A stretch of DNA of 64,000 bases, from positions 1 through 64,000 of the forward strand of contig JAICTZ010000033.1 of assembly GCA_025936115.1 (NCBI GenBank), in the 5' to 3' direction. The notes beneath the pieces are model-generated. The model was given only the letters and a program-made list of their open reading frames with translations. It was not told the origin of the DNA and did no database searches. Every line of letters starts with the position of its first letter. Within the stretch, counting starts at the first letter, position 1. Below, piece after piece: positions 12,378-20,617 of this stretch. This stretch comes from Polyangiaceae bacterium (GTDB taxonomy: Bacteria > Myxococcota_A > Polyangia > Polyangiales > Polyangiaceae). The position numbers and the translations under genes were made by a program.

Positions 12378-13625
12378 ATGACTACGACAGCTATCGATGA
12401 GGTTCTCTCCTCGAGCGCCGCAGCGCTCGCTCCCACGCCTTCCGAGCAGACCGCCCCGCCGAAGAAACGCAGTCTCGCGTTCCGTCTGTTGCCGCTGTTC
12501 ACGGCCGCCGCGCTCGGGGTTGCCACGCTCGGCTTCGTCGCGGGCCGCGGCAAGCAGACGACCGACGACGCTCAGATTGAGTCGCACGTCGCGAGCGTGT
12601 CACCGCGCGTGAGCGGGCAAGTGGCGCGCGTGCTCGTGCAGGACAATCAGCGCGTGCAGGCGGGCGACGTGCTCGTCGAGCTCGATCCTCGCGATTTCGA
12701 CGTGAGACTGAAGTCGGCGCGCGCCGATCTCGCAGCCGCGACGGCGGCGCTGCACGCTGCGGAGACGACGTTGTCCGTCACGATCAAGAACGCGGACTCG
12801 AGTCTCGTCGTCGCGCGCGGCGGACTTGCCCAAGCCGCGGCCGTGCGCGGCACCACTCGGGCTGCCATCGAACAGGCGCGTGCCGAAGTCGTGGCCGCCG
12901 AGTCGCGGCGCGCGCTGGCGCAGGCCGACTTCACGCGCAGCGAGAGCCTCTTGGCGAGCGGAGCCGTGCCGCAGGCGGAGTTCGACGCGCGCAAGGCCGC
13001 GGTCGAGCAAGCAGAAGCTCAGGTCGGGCAAGCCCAAGCGCGCCTCACGAGCGCCGAAGCGAACGTCGATAACTCGAGCGGCACCATCGAAGCGGCCCGC
13101 GGCCGGCTACTGGCCGCCCAGGCAGGGCCCGAGCAAGTGGAAGCCGCGCGCGCACAGGTCGAGCTCGCCAAAGCCCGCGTCGACCAGGCGCAAGCCGCGG
13201 TCGCGCAGGCGGAGCTCAACCTGGGTTACACCAAGATCCGCGCCGAGCTCGCCGGCGTCGTGTCGCGGCGCAGCGTCGAAGTCGGACAACTCGCGTCACC
13301 CGAGCGCCCGCTGCTCGCCCTCGTGGCGCTCGACGACACCTGGGTCGTCGCGAATTTCAAGGAAGACCAAATCGCCGAGATGCGCGTGGGCGAGCCCGCC
13401 ACGGTGACGGTCGACTCCCTCGGCGGCAAGAAGCTCACGGGCCACGTCGATAGCCTCGCGGGCGGTACGGGTTCGCGCTTTTCACTTTTGCCGCCTGACA
13501 ACGCGTCCGGCAACTTCACCAAAGTCGTACAGCGCGTGCCCGTGCTGATCCGACTCGCTCCGCATCCCGGCAGCGAGCTCCGTCCCGGCCTGAGCGCCAC
13601 GGTCACCGTGGCCACGCGGCAATGA
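12378..13625 (+). CDS. HlyD/EmrA-family membrane fusion protein
   Basis: A 415-residue periplasmic adaptor of a three-part efflux pump. One N-terminal membrane segment (about residues 37-57, LLPLFTAAALGVATLGFVAG) anchors it in the inner membrane. The lipoyl half-motif is seen at VSPRVSGQVARVLVQDNQRVQAGDVLVELD, here broken by the usual insertion of a long Ala/Glu/Gln-rich coiled coil (residues ~95-280), and it closes with LGYTKIRAELAGVVSRRSVEVGQ. The C-terminal beta-barrel includes VVANFKEDQIAEMRVGEPATV. It partners the MFS transporter encoded next, whose ATG overlaps its stop. Likely export of a hydrophobic drug or secondary metabolite; no outer-membrane TolC partner is in the window. Confidence 0.92.
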   Translation: MTTTAIDEVLSSSAAALAPTPSEQTAPPKKRSLAFRLLPLFTAAALGVATLGFVAGRGKQTTDDAQIESHVASVSPRVSGQVARVLVQDNQRVQAGDVLVELDPRDFDVRLKSARADLAAATAALHAAETTLSVTIKNADSSLVVARGGLAQAAAVRGTTRAAIEQARAEVVAAESRRALAQADFTRSESLLASGAVPQAEFDARKAAVEQAEAQVGQAQARLTSAEANVDNSSGTIEAARGRLLAAQAGPEQVEAARAQVELAKARVDQAQAAVAQAELNLGYTKIRAELAGVVSRRSVEVGQLASPERPLLALVALDDTWVVANFKEDQIAEMRVGEPATVTVDSLGGKKLTGHVDSLAGGTGSRFSLLPPDNASGNFTKVVQRVPVLIRLAPHPGSELRPGLSATVTVATRQ

Positions 13626-15199
13626 GCGCGGAGCAGAGCGAGCCAGCCATGGACCGCGATCAAGTCACCGGCTCGAAGCTCGGCATCACGGCCGTGGTCA
13701 TGACGGCCGCGCTGATGGCGATGATCGACATCACCATCGTCAACGTCGCGCTCAGCGACATTCGCGCGAGCTTCGGCACGCCCATCGATCAGATCGGCTG
13801 GGTGTCGACCGGCTACATGATGGCGAACATCGTCGTGATTCCGATGACCGGCTGGCTGCAGCGCCGCTTCGGTTATCGCCGCTATTTTGCGGCTTCGGTG
13901 CTCCTGTTCAGCGCCGCGAGCGCGCTCTGCGGCTTGGCCTGGAGCCTGCCGTCGCTCGTGGTCTTCCGCGCACTGCAGGGCCTCGGGGGCGGCGCCATCA
14001 TCCCGACGGCGCAGAGCATCCTCTTCGCGCGCTACCCGCGGAAAGAGCACGGCATGGCGGCGGCGCTCTTCGGCCTCGGCGCGATCACGGGGCCGTTGCT
14101 CGGCCCGACCATCGGCGGCTACCTGATCGAATGGTCGAGCTGGCACTGGATCTTCATGGTCAACGTGCCGGTCGGCTTGCTCGCGGCGTTCATGGCGCTC
14201 AAGTTCGTCGAGCAGCCGGGTTTTACGCCACCCTCGCGCGCCGAAGCGAAGGTCGACGTCTTCGGCATCGGCCTGCTCGCGACGGGCATGGCGTCGCTGC
14301 AATACGTGCTCGAAGAGGGCAATCGCGAGGGTTGGTTCGAAAGCCGGCTGATCACGACGCTCGCGGCCGTGGCAGCCGTGGCGCTCGTCACCTTCGTCGT
14401 GCACGAGCTCGAGACCGAGCGTCCGGTGGTGGATCTGCGCGTGTTCAAGAACCTGAGCTACAGCGCCGGCACGGGGTTGAACTTTCTCACGGGCTTTGCG
14501 CTCTTCAGTGGGTCGTACATGTTCTCGCTGTTCGCGGGTTCGGTCATCCGCTACAGCGCGCTCGACATCGGTAAGGTGTTTTTGGTGGCGGGTACGGCGT
14601 CGGTCGTCGTGATGCCGCTGATGGGCCGCATCGCTCCGCGCGTCGACGGCCGACTCCTGCTCGTGATCGGCGTCCTGGTCGTGAGCGCGAGTCAGTTCGT
14701 CGCCTCCGGACTCACGGCGGCGGCCGGCTTTTGGGACCTCGTGACGCCGAACATGATCCGAAGCTTCGGGCTCGGCTTCATCTTCATCCCGGTCAGCATC
14801 GTGGCGCTCTCCGATTTGCCCGCCGCCGAACGCGGCAACGCCACGGGGCTCTTCAACCTCACGCGCGAGCTCGGCGGCTCCCTCGGCACGGCGCTCATGG
14901 GCATGCTCGTGAGCGACGACATCAAGCGGTTCGGCTCGCACCTCTCGGAGCACGTCACGCTGTTCGACGCGCCCGTGCAAGAGCAACTACGGCAAATCGC
15001 CGGCGGCGCCGGCGCCCTCACCTACCAGCGCGAGCTCGTGGCCGAGAGCATCCTCAAGCTACGCGTCACGACGCAGGCGATGGTGCTCTCGTTCGAGAAC
15101 GGCTTCCGCTACACGGCGCTCGCCATGGCGCTCGGGCTCGGGCTCATCCTGCTCTTGAAGAAGCCCGCGGCGAACACGGCGGTCGGCGGCGCGCACTGA
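13622..15199 (+). CDS. DHA2-family MFS exporter, EmrB-like
   Basis: A 525-residue proton-driven drug exporter of the 14-helix DHA2 class. Typical stretches are AMIDITIVNVAL in helix 1, IGWVSTGYMMANIVVIPMTGWL in helix 2, the motif-A-like loop with RRFGYRR, FRALQGLGGGAIIP and the motif-C-like AITGPLLGPTIGGYL in helix 5. Its ATG overlaps the stop of the upstream membrane fusion protein gene (ATGA), so the two are translationally coupled and form an EmrAB-type pump. The gene ends 20 bp from the convergent mscL stop. Confidence 0.93.
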   Translation: MSAEQSEPAMDRDQVTGSKLGITAVVMTAALMAMIDITIVNVALSDIRASFGTPIDQIGWVSTGYMMANIVVIPMTGWLQRRFGYRRYFAASVLLFSAASALCGLAWSLPSLVVFRALQGLGGGAIIPTAQSILFARYPRKEHGMAAALFGLGAITGPLLGPTIGGYLIEWSSWHWIFMVNVPVGLLAAFMALKFVEQPGFTPPSRAEAKVDVFGIGLLATGMASLQYVLEEGNREGWFESRLITTLAAVAAVALVTFVVHELETERPVVDLRVFKNLSYSAGTGLNFLTGFALFSGSYMFSLFAGSVIRYSALDIGKVFLVAGTASVVVMPLMGRIAPRVDGRLLLVIGVLVVSASQFVASGLTAAAGFWDLVTPNMIRSFGLGFIFIPVSIVALSDLPAAERGNATGLFNLTRELGGSLGTALMGMLVSDDIKRFGSHLSEHVTLFDAPVQEQLRQIAGGAGALTYQRELVAESILKLRVTTQAMVLSFENGFRYTALAMALGLGLILLLKKPAANTAVGGAH

Positions 15200-15219
15200 A
15201 GCCCAGTTCGACAACGGAC

Positions 15220-15666
15220 TCAGGTCGCGAGCACGGTGGGCGTGAGCTCGCCCGTGCAGAACTTGCAGCGCTTGGCGCGCGCCGGGACCGTCTCACAGCA
15301 GAGCGGGCACTCGCGCGTGGTCGGGGTCTGCGGCTCGGGACGTTTGAGGCGAGCTTCGGCGGCCTGCAGGATGCGGCTGACGATGACGAAGAGCGCGATC
15401 GCCACCACGAAGAAATCGAGGATCGCACCGAGAAAGTCGCCGTACTTGAGGATGACGTCGTCCTTGACGTTGGCGGCGTGGCGCAGCACGACGCCGTGTT
15501 CGCGCCAGTCGCCGGAGGGCAAAATCAGCGCGACCAAAGGCATCACGAGATCCGCAACCAGCGCCGAGACGATCTTGCCGAACGCGGCGCCGATCACGAC
15601 GCCGACCGCGAGATCGATGACATTGCCCTTGAACGCGAACTTTTTGAAGTCGTCGATGAATGCCAT
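15220..15666 (-). CDS. mscL: Large-conductance mechanosensitive channel MscL with C-terminal zinc ribbon
   Basis: A 148-residue protein whose first ~105 residues are MscL: the amphipathic N-terminal helix and first membrane helix (FIDDFKKFAFKGNVIDLAVG, then VVIGAAFGKIVSALVADLVMP) and a second membrane helix (LGAILDFFVVAIALFVIV). MscL opens under membrane tension in osmotic downshock. Unlike E. coli MscL (136 residues), the cytoplasmic C-terminal bundle is followed by two CxxC knuckles, CPLC-x10-CKFC, a zinc-ribbon pattern. The start is the ATG at 15666 with AGGAG upstream; four codons earlier is a GTG. It converges on the efflux operon. Confidence 0.92.
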   Translation of the reverse strand: MAFIDDFKKFAFKGNVIDLAVGVVIGAAFGKIVSALVADLVMPLVALILPSGDWREHGVVLRHAANVKDDVILKYGDFLGAILDFFVVAIALFVIVSRILQAAEARLKRPEPQTPTTRECPLCCETVPARAKRCKFCTGELTPTVLAT

Positions 15667-15817
15667 GCCACTCCTCACACGCTGGGGTGCGGCAGCCTAA
15701 TCGGGCAGCGGCGCAACGCCAAGGCGCGAGCACGCGGTAAAGCCGCGCGCACAAAATGCGTCGAGCCACGCGAGAAGTCCCGCGTGGCTCGACGTCCTTT
15801 GGGTTTCGACCGTTCGG

Positions 15818-17098
15818 TTACGCGCCGCCCTGGCCACGACCTGCGTTGCCGCGACCACCGCTCCCGGCCGTCATGCCGCCGGAGCCGTTCCCGCCGCGAC
15901 CACCGGTTGCTTCGCCACCTTGACCGCCCGTCGCCGCGCCGCCGGAGCTCGCGCCGCCCGTGCTCGCGCCACCGGAGCTCGCGCCGCCTGCGCCCGAGCC
16001 GCCCATCGCAGCGGCGGTGCATTCGATCTGGGAGACCACGTCGTTCGCTGCGCCAGCGGTGCCCGAACCCGCGCCACCGGAGCTCGCGCCACTGGAACCC
16101 ATACCGCCGGAGTTCGCGCCACCGGAGCTCGCGCCACCGGAGCTCGCACCGCCGGAGCTCGCGCCGCCGGAGCTCGCGCCGCCGCTGCCGCCACCCGCAG
16201 TACCCGTCCCGAACGTGAGATTGTCGAGCTTCACGTCGACCGCGTAGCCCGCCGCCTGCGCCGTCTCGGGCCTGAACTGCCACTGCATGCCGATGGCTTG
16301 CTTCGGATCGAACTTGCCGTCGGTCATGGCGGGCGCCATCGTCGCGCCGCCCAAGAGGCTCGTGAAGGGGATGGTCTGGGGCGTATCGCTCACCACGAAC
16401 TGCGTGTACGGCGACTGACAGGGGTTACCGGGCTTGCCGCCGCACTCGCCCTTCATACCCGCGGTGTCCCCCGGTTCGTCGGAGTTCTGCTGGATGATAT
16501 ACCAGAGGGAGACTGGCTGCGCGTTGGCGGAGGTACCGGAAACCGTGAACGTTACGTTCGAGTACGCCGACACATCCGTGCACGAGTTGAAGTAGATGCC
16601 GAACCCGGAGTAGGTCGTGACCGTGCCGGTCACGTGGAACTCACCCGTATCGGTGACGTCCTGCTTCAGATCGCCGTAGGTGTAGAGACCGCCACCGAAC
16701 ATGCCGTTCGAGAACATGCCCCAGGTCGTGATGTAGTTGCAGCTCGCCGCAACCGGGCTCGGACACGCGAAGGTAGGTGTCATACCGCCCGCGCCCATGC
16801 CGGCGCCGCCGCCCGTGGCCGTGCCGGTGCCCGCCGTCCCACCGGTCGTGCCGCCGGTGCCGCCCGTGGTGGAGCCGCCGGTGCCGCCGGTCGTGCTGCC
16901 ACCGGTGCCGCCGGTCGTGCCGCCCGTTCCGCCCGTCGTGGAGCCGCCGGTTGTGCCACCGGTTCCACCTTTGGCGCTCATACCTCCGCTTCCGCCCTTC
17001 GAGTCGTCATCATCACTCTTGCTCGAGCACGCGACGACCACGAACGTCGTTGCGAGAAGCGCCGTACCGGTTGCTCCCAGCTTCCACTTGCGAACCAT
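15818..17098 (-). CDS. Gly/Ser-rich lipoprotein with a central carbohydrate-binding-like domain
   Basis: A 426-residue exported protein. The N-terminus is a lipoprotein signal (MVRKWKLG, a hydrophobic stretch, then VVVAC as lipobox) followed by Ser/Asp and a long GGTGGTTGGS-type spacer to residue ~105. Residues ~110-300 form a single globular domain starting FACPSPVAASCNYI, with WGMFSNGMFGGGLYTYGD, VTGTVTTYSGFGIYF and VKLDNLTFG; its beta-rich pattern and position suggest a jelly-roll carbohydrate-binding domain, but this is a guess from shape. A second spacer of GASSGG repeats follows, then a short domain with DVVSQIECTAAAMGG and a final Gly-rich tail. It should be anchored in the outer membrane. 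No enzyme motif is seen. Confidence 0.75.
   Translation of the reverse strand: MVRKWKLGATGTALLATTFVVVACSSKSDDDDSKGGSGGMSAKGGTGGTTGGSTTGGTGGTTGGTGGSTTGGTGGSTTGGTGGTTGGTAGTGTATGGGAGMGAGGMTPTFACPSPVAASCNYITTWGMFSNGMFGGGLYTYGDLKQDVTDTGEFHVTGTVTTYSGFGIYFNSCTDVSAYSNVTFTVSGTSANAQPVSLWYIIQQNSDEPGDTAGMKGECGGKPGNPCQSPYTQFVVSDTPQTIPFTSLLGGATMAPAMTDGKFDPKQAIGMQWQFRPETAQAAGYAVDVKLDNLTFGTGTAGGGSGGASSGGASSGGASSGGASSGGANSGGMGSSGASSGGAGSGTAGAANDVVSQIECTAAAMGGSGAGGASSGGASTGGASSGGAATGGQGGEATGGRGGNGSGGMTAGSGGRGNAGRGQGGA
16056..16192. repeat. 15-bp-type tandem repeat coding GASSGG spacers
   Basis: Repeated units close to GCGCCGCCGGAGCTC on the + strand encode the second Gly/Ser spacer of the lipoprotein. A related but less regular set lies at about 15940-16000. 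Confidence 0.7.
16800..16976. repeat. Tandem repeat coding the GGTGGTTGG spacer
   Basis: Units close to CCGCCGGTGCCGCC and CCCGTGGTGGAGCC repeat with small changes and encode the first spacer directly after the lipidation site. The regular 9-12 base period invites length change by slippage. Confidence 0.7.
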
Positions 17099-17399
17099 AT
17101 CAATAACCTCCGGCCATGAGGCCTGTACTGAAAGAACGCGTGGAGGCTACGCAAGCTTCGGGCACCTGTCCAGCCAACCCCCTTGAATCCCGGCGGATCG
17201 CGTCGCCGCGGCGCACACGCAACCCCGGGGGCCCGCCGCCACACCGGTGAGGCAGAAACGCTGCGTCGTTCGACGGCGCGCTCCACCGGAAGGAGCGGCG
17301 CCCCGTCGTGCTTGCGCGCGACGAAGCGGCTCGCCGGCACTCAGGAAGACAATCGCAGACGCGCTTTCCGTCTTTCGCAGTCGTATCGATACACGTGGT

Positions 17400-17437
17400 G
17401 TCGACTCGAGTAGCGACTCTCGAACCATCGAGTCGAC
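17400..17437. promoter_or_regulatory. Inverted repeat in a 535-bp gene-free stretch
   Basis: Perfect 10-base arms GTCGACTCGA (17400-17409) and TCGAGTCGAC (17428-17437) are separated by 18 bases. They lie in the gap 17099-17633 between two divergent lipoprotein genes. Apart from this and the paired operator at 17559-17585, no gene or other signal was recognised in that gap. Confidence 0.35.
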
Positions 17438-17558
17438 CGCGTCGCAAGCGCGCGCGGGACGTTGGAGCAAGCGCTGCGGCGCCGTCGGAGCGAGCACCGC
17501 GAGTCGCCGTACGCCGCGAGCCGGATCGCCGCCTCCGCAACAAACGTAGGCCGGCGCT

Positions 17559-17585
17559 GGAACCGGTTTCGATGGAACCGGTTTC
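17559..17585. promoter_or_regulatory. Two tandem LacI-type operator-like sites
   Basis: GGAACCGGTTTC occurs twice, at 17559-17570 and 17574-17585, 15 bp apart. Each copy is nearly palindromic around a central CG (core AACCGGTT), the form typical of LacI/GalR-family operators. They lie 49-75 bp upstream of the ATG of the lipoprotein gene at 17634, where they would cover its promoter. No LacI-type regulator with an HTH is in the window. Confidence 0.5.
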
Positions 17586-17633
17586 CGAGTTGAGTCTAGA
17601 TTGCCACGGCCGGACGCGATATGAGGTCGGCCT

Positions 17634-18359
17634 ATGCAGTGGCTCCGAGTGCTCGGCTTCGCGTTCGTCACGGTCTCCCTCACGGCGGCTTGCACCAAAG
17701 GCAGGGACGTGAAGTCCGCGGGCAAGGAAGACAAGCTCGCCTTCGACGAGGACGGCCACGGCAAGAAGTGCGACACCCCGAGCTCGTCATGCGACGAGGT
17801 GAAAGAGCCGAGCCTCGACTTCAAAGAGAAGTGCCGCGAGGCAGGCCATCGCATGAAGCAATGCGGCTGCGAGAACCTCTGCACGGGCAACATCAACGGG
17901 CAGCGCGTCGGCTACAACTCGAAGAACCAGCAGCGTATCTGCAAGGATTCCAAAGAGAACTGCGAGGTCGAAGAGACGAGCGCCGCCTACCAAGACGCCT
18001 GCGACATGACGGGCGGCGAGATGCTGGAATGCGGCTGTGAGTGGCTCTGCTCCAAGAAGCTGAAGGAAGCGATCCCTGACGCGCCGAAAGAAGACGAGAA
18101 GAAGGCGGACCTCTCCGGCGACGACGTGACGAAGAAGGAAGAGAAGCCGAAGGAAGAGAAGCCGCACGGCAACATGGACGGCAAGGCGCCCGTGGAGCCG
18201 CCGAAAGAGAGCAGCTCCAAGGACAAGTCGTCGAAGGATAAGTCGTCGAAGGATAAATCCTCCAAGGACAAGTCCAAGGACAAGTCGTCAAGCGACAGCT
18301 CGAGCGGCGGCGAGAAGAAGAAGTCGGGTCGCTTCCACGTGCCCGAAGACGATCAGTGA
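17634..18359 (+). CDS. Cys-rich lipoprotein with Lys/Ser repeat tail
   Basis: A 241-residue exported protein of unknown function. A signal peptide ends in LTAAC (lipidated Cys at residue 20). Residues ~45-145 hold two similar Cys-rich blocks with MKQCGCENLC and MLECGCEWLC, each preceded by another Cys pair, which suggests a duplicated disulfide-bonded domain. The tail (~150-241) is highly charged, with PKEE repeats and four to five SSKDK units, then GRFHVPEDD. The start ATG has GAGG seven bases upstream, and two operator-like sites precede it. It converges with the methyltransferase gene, seven bases apart. The tail looks like a flexible spacer or a cell-wall-contacting segment. Confidence 0.75.
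   Translation: MQWLRVLGFAFVTVSLTAACTKGRDVKSAGKEDKLAFDEDGHGKKCDTPSSSCDEVKEPSLDFKEKCREAGHRMKQCGCENLCTGNINGQRVGYNSKNQQRICKDSKENCEVEETSAAYQDACDMTGGEMLECGCEWLCSKKLKEAIPDAPKEDEKKADLSGDDVTKKEEKPKEEKPHGNMDGKAPVEPPKESSSKDKSSKDKSSKDKSSKDKSKDKSSSDSSSGGEKKKSGRFHVPEDDQ
18217..18290. repeat. Repeat coding SSKDK units
   Basis: Near-copies of a 15-base unit close to TCGTCGAAGGATAAG encode the Lys/Ser tail of the Cys-rich lipoprotein. Confidence 0.65.
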
Positions 18360-18366
18360 CGAGCGC

Positions 18367-19128
18367 TCAGCGCGGCAGACGTTCGGCGAGCGTGACTTCG
18401 GTTTCGTAGACGAGCTCGACCGAGCCGCTTACGGCGTACTGGTCGTAGAGCTCGCCGAGACGTTCGACGAGCCGCGTGAGCCGCGGGCCTTGCTTGGGCA
18501 CGTACGAGGCGCTGAGGGCGCGACCCATGAGGCCGTCGCGATCGACCACTTGCCGCTGTTCGAAGCGCACGACGCGGCGGGGGCCGAAGAGACGCGAGCG
18601 GTCGACGGCTTCGATGTCGGCGTGCATCCCCACGACCGCGGGATCGTCGGCGGCTTCGAGAATGGCGCGCTCGTAGCCCTGCATGAACGGCTCGATTTCA
18701 CTGCGGATGTTCCAGACGAGCGCGAGCCGGCCACCGGATTTTACGACGCGCGCCATTTCGGCCACGGCGGACTCGGCGCGAAACCAGTGATACGCCTGCG
18801 CGGCGAGTACGAGGTCGACGGCGCCCTCGGCGAGGGGAATCGACTCCGCGCTGCCGTCTCGAAACGTCACACGCGGGTGCGGCGCCGCGGCGTCGCGCAT
18901 CGCGCGGTTCGGTTCGACGGCGACGACCTCGACGCCGCGCTCGGCGAGCAGCCGCGCCGATATTCCCGTGCCGGCACCGACATCCGCCGCGACGAGCGCC
19001 TCAGGAGCGCCGAGTCCGTCGAGCAGTGCGTCGATCGCCGCCGGGGGGTAGCTCGGCCGGTAGCGCACGTAGTCTTCCGCCCGGTTCGTGAAGCGTCCGG
19101 TCGGATCCAGATCGTCCGAATTCGCCAT
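18367..19128 (-). CDS. Class I SAM-dependent methyltransferase
   Basis: A 253-residue protein of the UbiE/BioC-like methyltransferase type. The SAM site is seen as VAADVGAGTGISARLLAE (motif I), VVAVEPNRAM (motif II), the acidic VDLVLAAQAYHWF (motif IV) and SGGRLALVWN. The opening RFTNRAEDYVRYRPSYP is common in small-molecule methyltransferases. Substrate unknown. The start used is the ATG at 19128, directly after an in-frame GTG. Confidence 0.85.
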   Translation of the reverse strand: MANSDDLDPTGRFTNRAEDYVRYRPSYPPAAIDALLDGLGAPEALVAADVGAGTGISARLLAERGVEVVAVEPNRAMRDAAAPHPRVTFRDGSAESIPLAEGAVDLVLAAQAYHWFRAESAVAEMARVVKSGGRLALVWNIRSEIEPFMQGYERAILEAADDPAVVGMHADIEAVDRSRLFGPRRVVRFEQRQVVDRDGLMGRALSASYVPKQGPRLTRLVERLGELYDQYAVSGSVELVYETEVTLAERLPR

Positions 19129-19177
19129 CACGCGCGAGCGTACTACGCGCCGAGGCGAACGGCGGCCGCAGTGTCGT

Positions 19178-20428
19178 TCAGCGCGGGTCGCCGACCTTCA
19201 CCGTCGGCTCGCAACTGAAGAACATTTGGACTTTCCCACCGGCGGCTTTGATTTCGTCGCAGGTCGAACCACACAGCACGATCTCGGTCTGGTCCGCGTT
19301 GTACTGCCAACCTTCATCGCATTGCCCGGCGCTGTCGTTGAAGGGGATCACGACGTCGTTCGAGCCGCTCGTGTATTGGACGTTGACGTTGCCGCTGAAG
19401 GTCTGGCCCGCCGGAGGCTGCGGCACCGTGTACTGGCAGTCGACCGCGACGGCTGAGCGGATTTCGTCGAACTTGGTCTTGAGCTGCTCGGTGACGTTTT
19501 GGCCCGTGTCGATGAACGCCGCCTTGTCGGTGCCACCTTTCGCGGCGATCGTGTCGAGATCGGCGAGGTTCGGCCCGACGCCGAGCACGTACGTGCGGAT
19601 CTGGTGCGCCCCCGCGAACGCCGCCTGCGCCGCCAGCGCGGCGTTGTCGATGGTGTTGTCACCACCGCTGCAGCCCTGCGGGTAACCGTCGGTCGCGTAC
19701 ACGACGACGACGTTTTGATCCGTGTGCGCCGTGGCCCACGCCGTTGCGTGGTTGAGCGCGCCTTGCAGCGACGGCACGGTGGGCGTGTATCCGGAAGGCA
19801 TCTGCTTGTCGACGGCTGTCTTGAGGGCCGTTGCGGCCGCGGGCAGCTCTGCGATTTCGGCGTCGGGCTTTTCGTAGTCCGCGGCCGAACAGCTGTCGTG
19901 GCGCGAGAAGAAGCTGATGCCCGCCCAGAAGCCGTCACCGGCCTTGAAAGAGTCGAAGAAGCCGTCGAGCGCCGGCTTCATCTCCGTCCAGCGCGTGTCG
20001 TCGTAGTGCTGCCTCGGTTGCACCGTGCAGGCCGGCATCAGTTCGGGGATGGGGCAGTTCATCGAGCCCGAGATGTCGACCATGAAGAGGAGCGCGACGT
20101 CGATCTTCGAGCTGTCGCTGACGACTTTGGCGCATTGGCCGCCCGAACCGCCCGAGCCGCTCGTCGCCGAGCTGCCGCCCGTGGAGCTGCCGGTTCCGCC
20201 AGTGGAGCTCGACGTTCCGCCTTGGCCGATGACGATCGTGCCGGAGGTGCCGCCGCTGCCCTTCGCGCCGGAGCCCGTGGTGCCACCCTGCGCGCCCGAG
20301 CTGAGCCCGCCACCGACTTTGCCGCCCGGCTCGGCGTCTCCGCCGCACGCGACCAGCGCAAACGCGCCAAGAACACCTGCCAGCGCGACCATCGGCACGC
20401 GGACCGTCAGCTTCGTCGTCATTCGCAT
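19178..20428 (-). CDS. VWA-domain lipoprotein with Gly-rich spacer
   Basis: A 416-residue exported protein. The start is the ATG at 20428 with GGAGGTGG just upstream. A hydrophobic signal ends at LVACGG, giving a lipidated Cys, followed by ~75 residues of Gly/Ser/Thr spacer. The rest is a von Willebrand factor A domain: the metal site motif DISGS lies in FMVDISGSMNCP, followed by YATDGYPQGC and ADLDTIAAKGG. VWA domains bind partners through a divalent cation. Several Cys residues point to disulfides outside the cytoplasm. Such lipoproteins are common in Polyangia; the partner is unknown. The 189-bp gap up to the next gene shows nothing clear. Confidence 0.85.
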   Translation of the reverse strand: MRMTTKLTVRVPMVALAGVLGAFALVACGGDAEPGGKVGGGLSSGAQGGTTGSGAKGSGGTSGTIVIGQGGTSSSTGGTGSSTGGSSATSGSGGSGGQCAKVVSDSSKIDVALLFMVDISGSMNCPIPELMPACTVQPRQHYDDTRWTEMKPALDGFFDSFKAGDGFWAGISFFSRHDSCSAADYEKPDAEIAELPAAATALKTAVDKQMPSGYTPTVPSLQGALNHATAWATAHTDQNVVVVYATDGYPQGCSGGDNTIDNAALAAQAAFAGAHQIRTYVLGVGPNLADLDTIAAKGGTDKAAFIDTGQNVTEQLKTKFDEIRSAVAVDCQYTVPQPPAGQTFSGNVNVQYTSGSNDVVIPFNDSAGQCDEGWQYNADQTEIVLCGSTCDEIKAAGGKVQMFFSCEPTVKVGDPR

Positions 20429-20617
20429 GAACCACCTCCGGCCGCTTCGAGCAGGCATTTAAGGCAGTTTGCAAAATAACACGTCTTGATTACGAGTCAC
20501 GGCAATCCGCAGGCACCTAATGACGATTCATCATCTCTTTTCACACACGCGCGCACGTTCGACGACAGCGCCGTGGATGTGCGCGCATCGCGGCAAGAGC
20601 GCCGCCGTTCGACAAGC

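Noticed and set aside
15940..16200. Regular short repeats that could be read as a CRISPR array
   Set aside because: The repeats are contiguous, lie in frame inside a lipoprotein gene and have no unique spacers; no cas genes are present.
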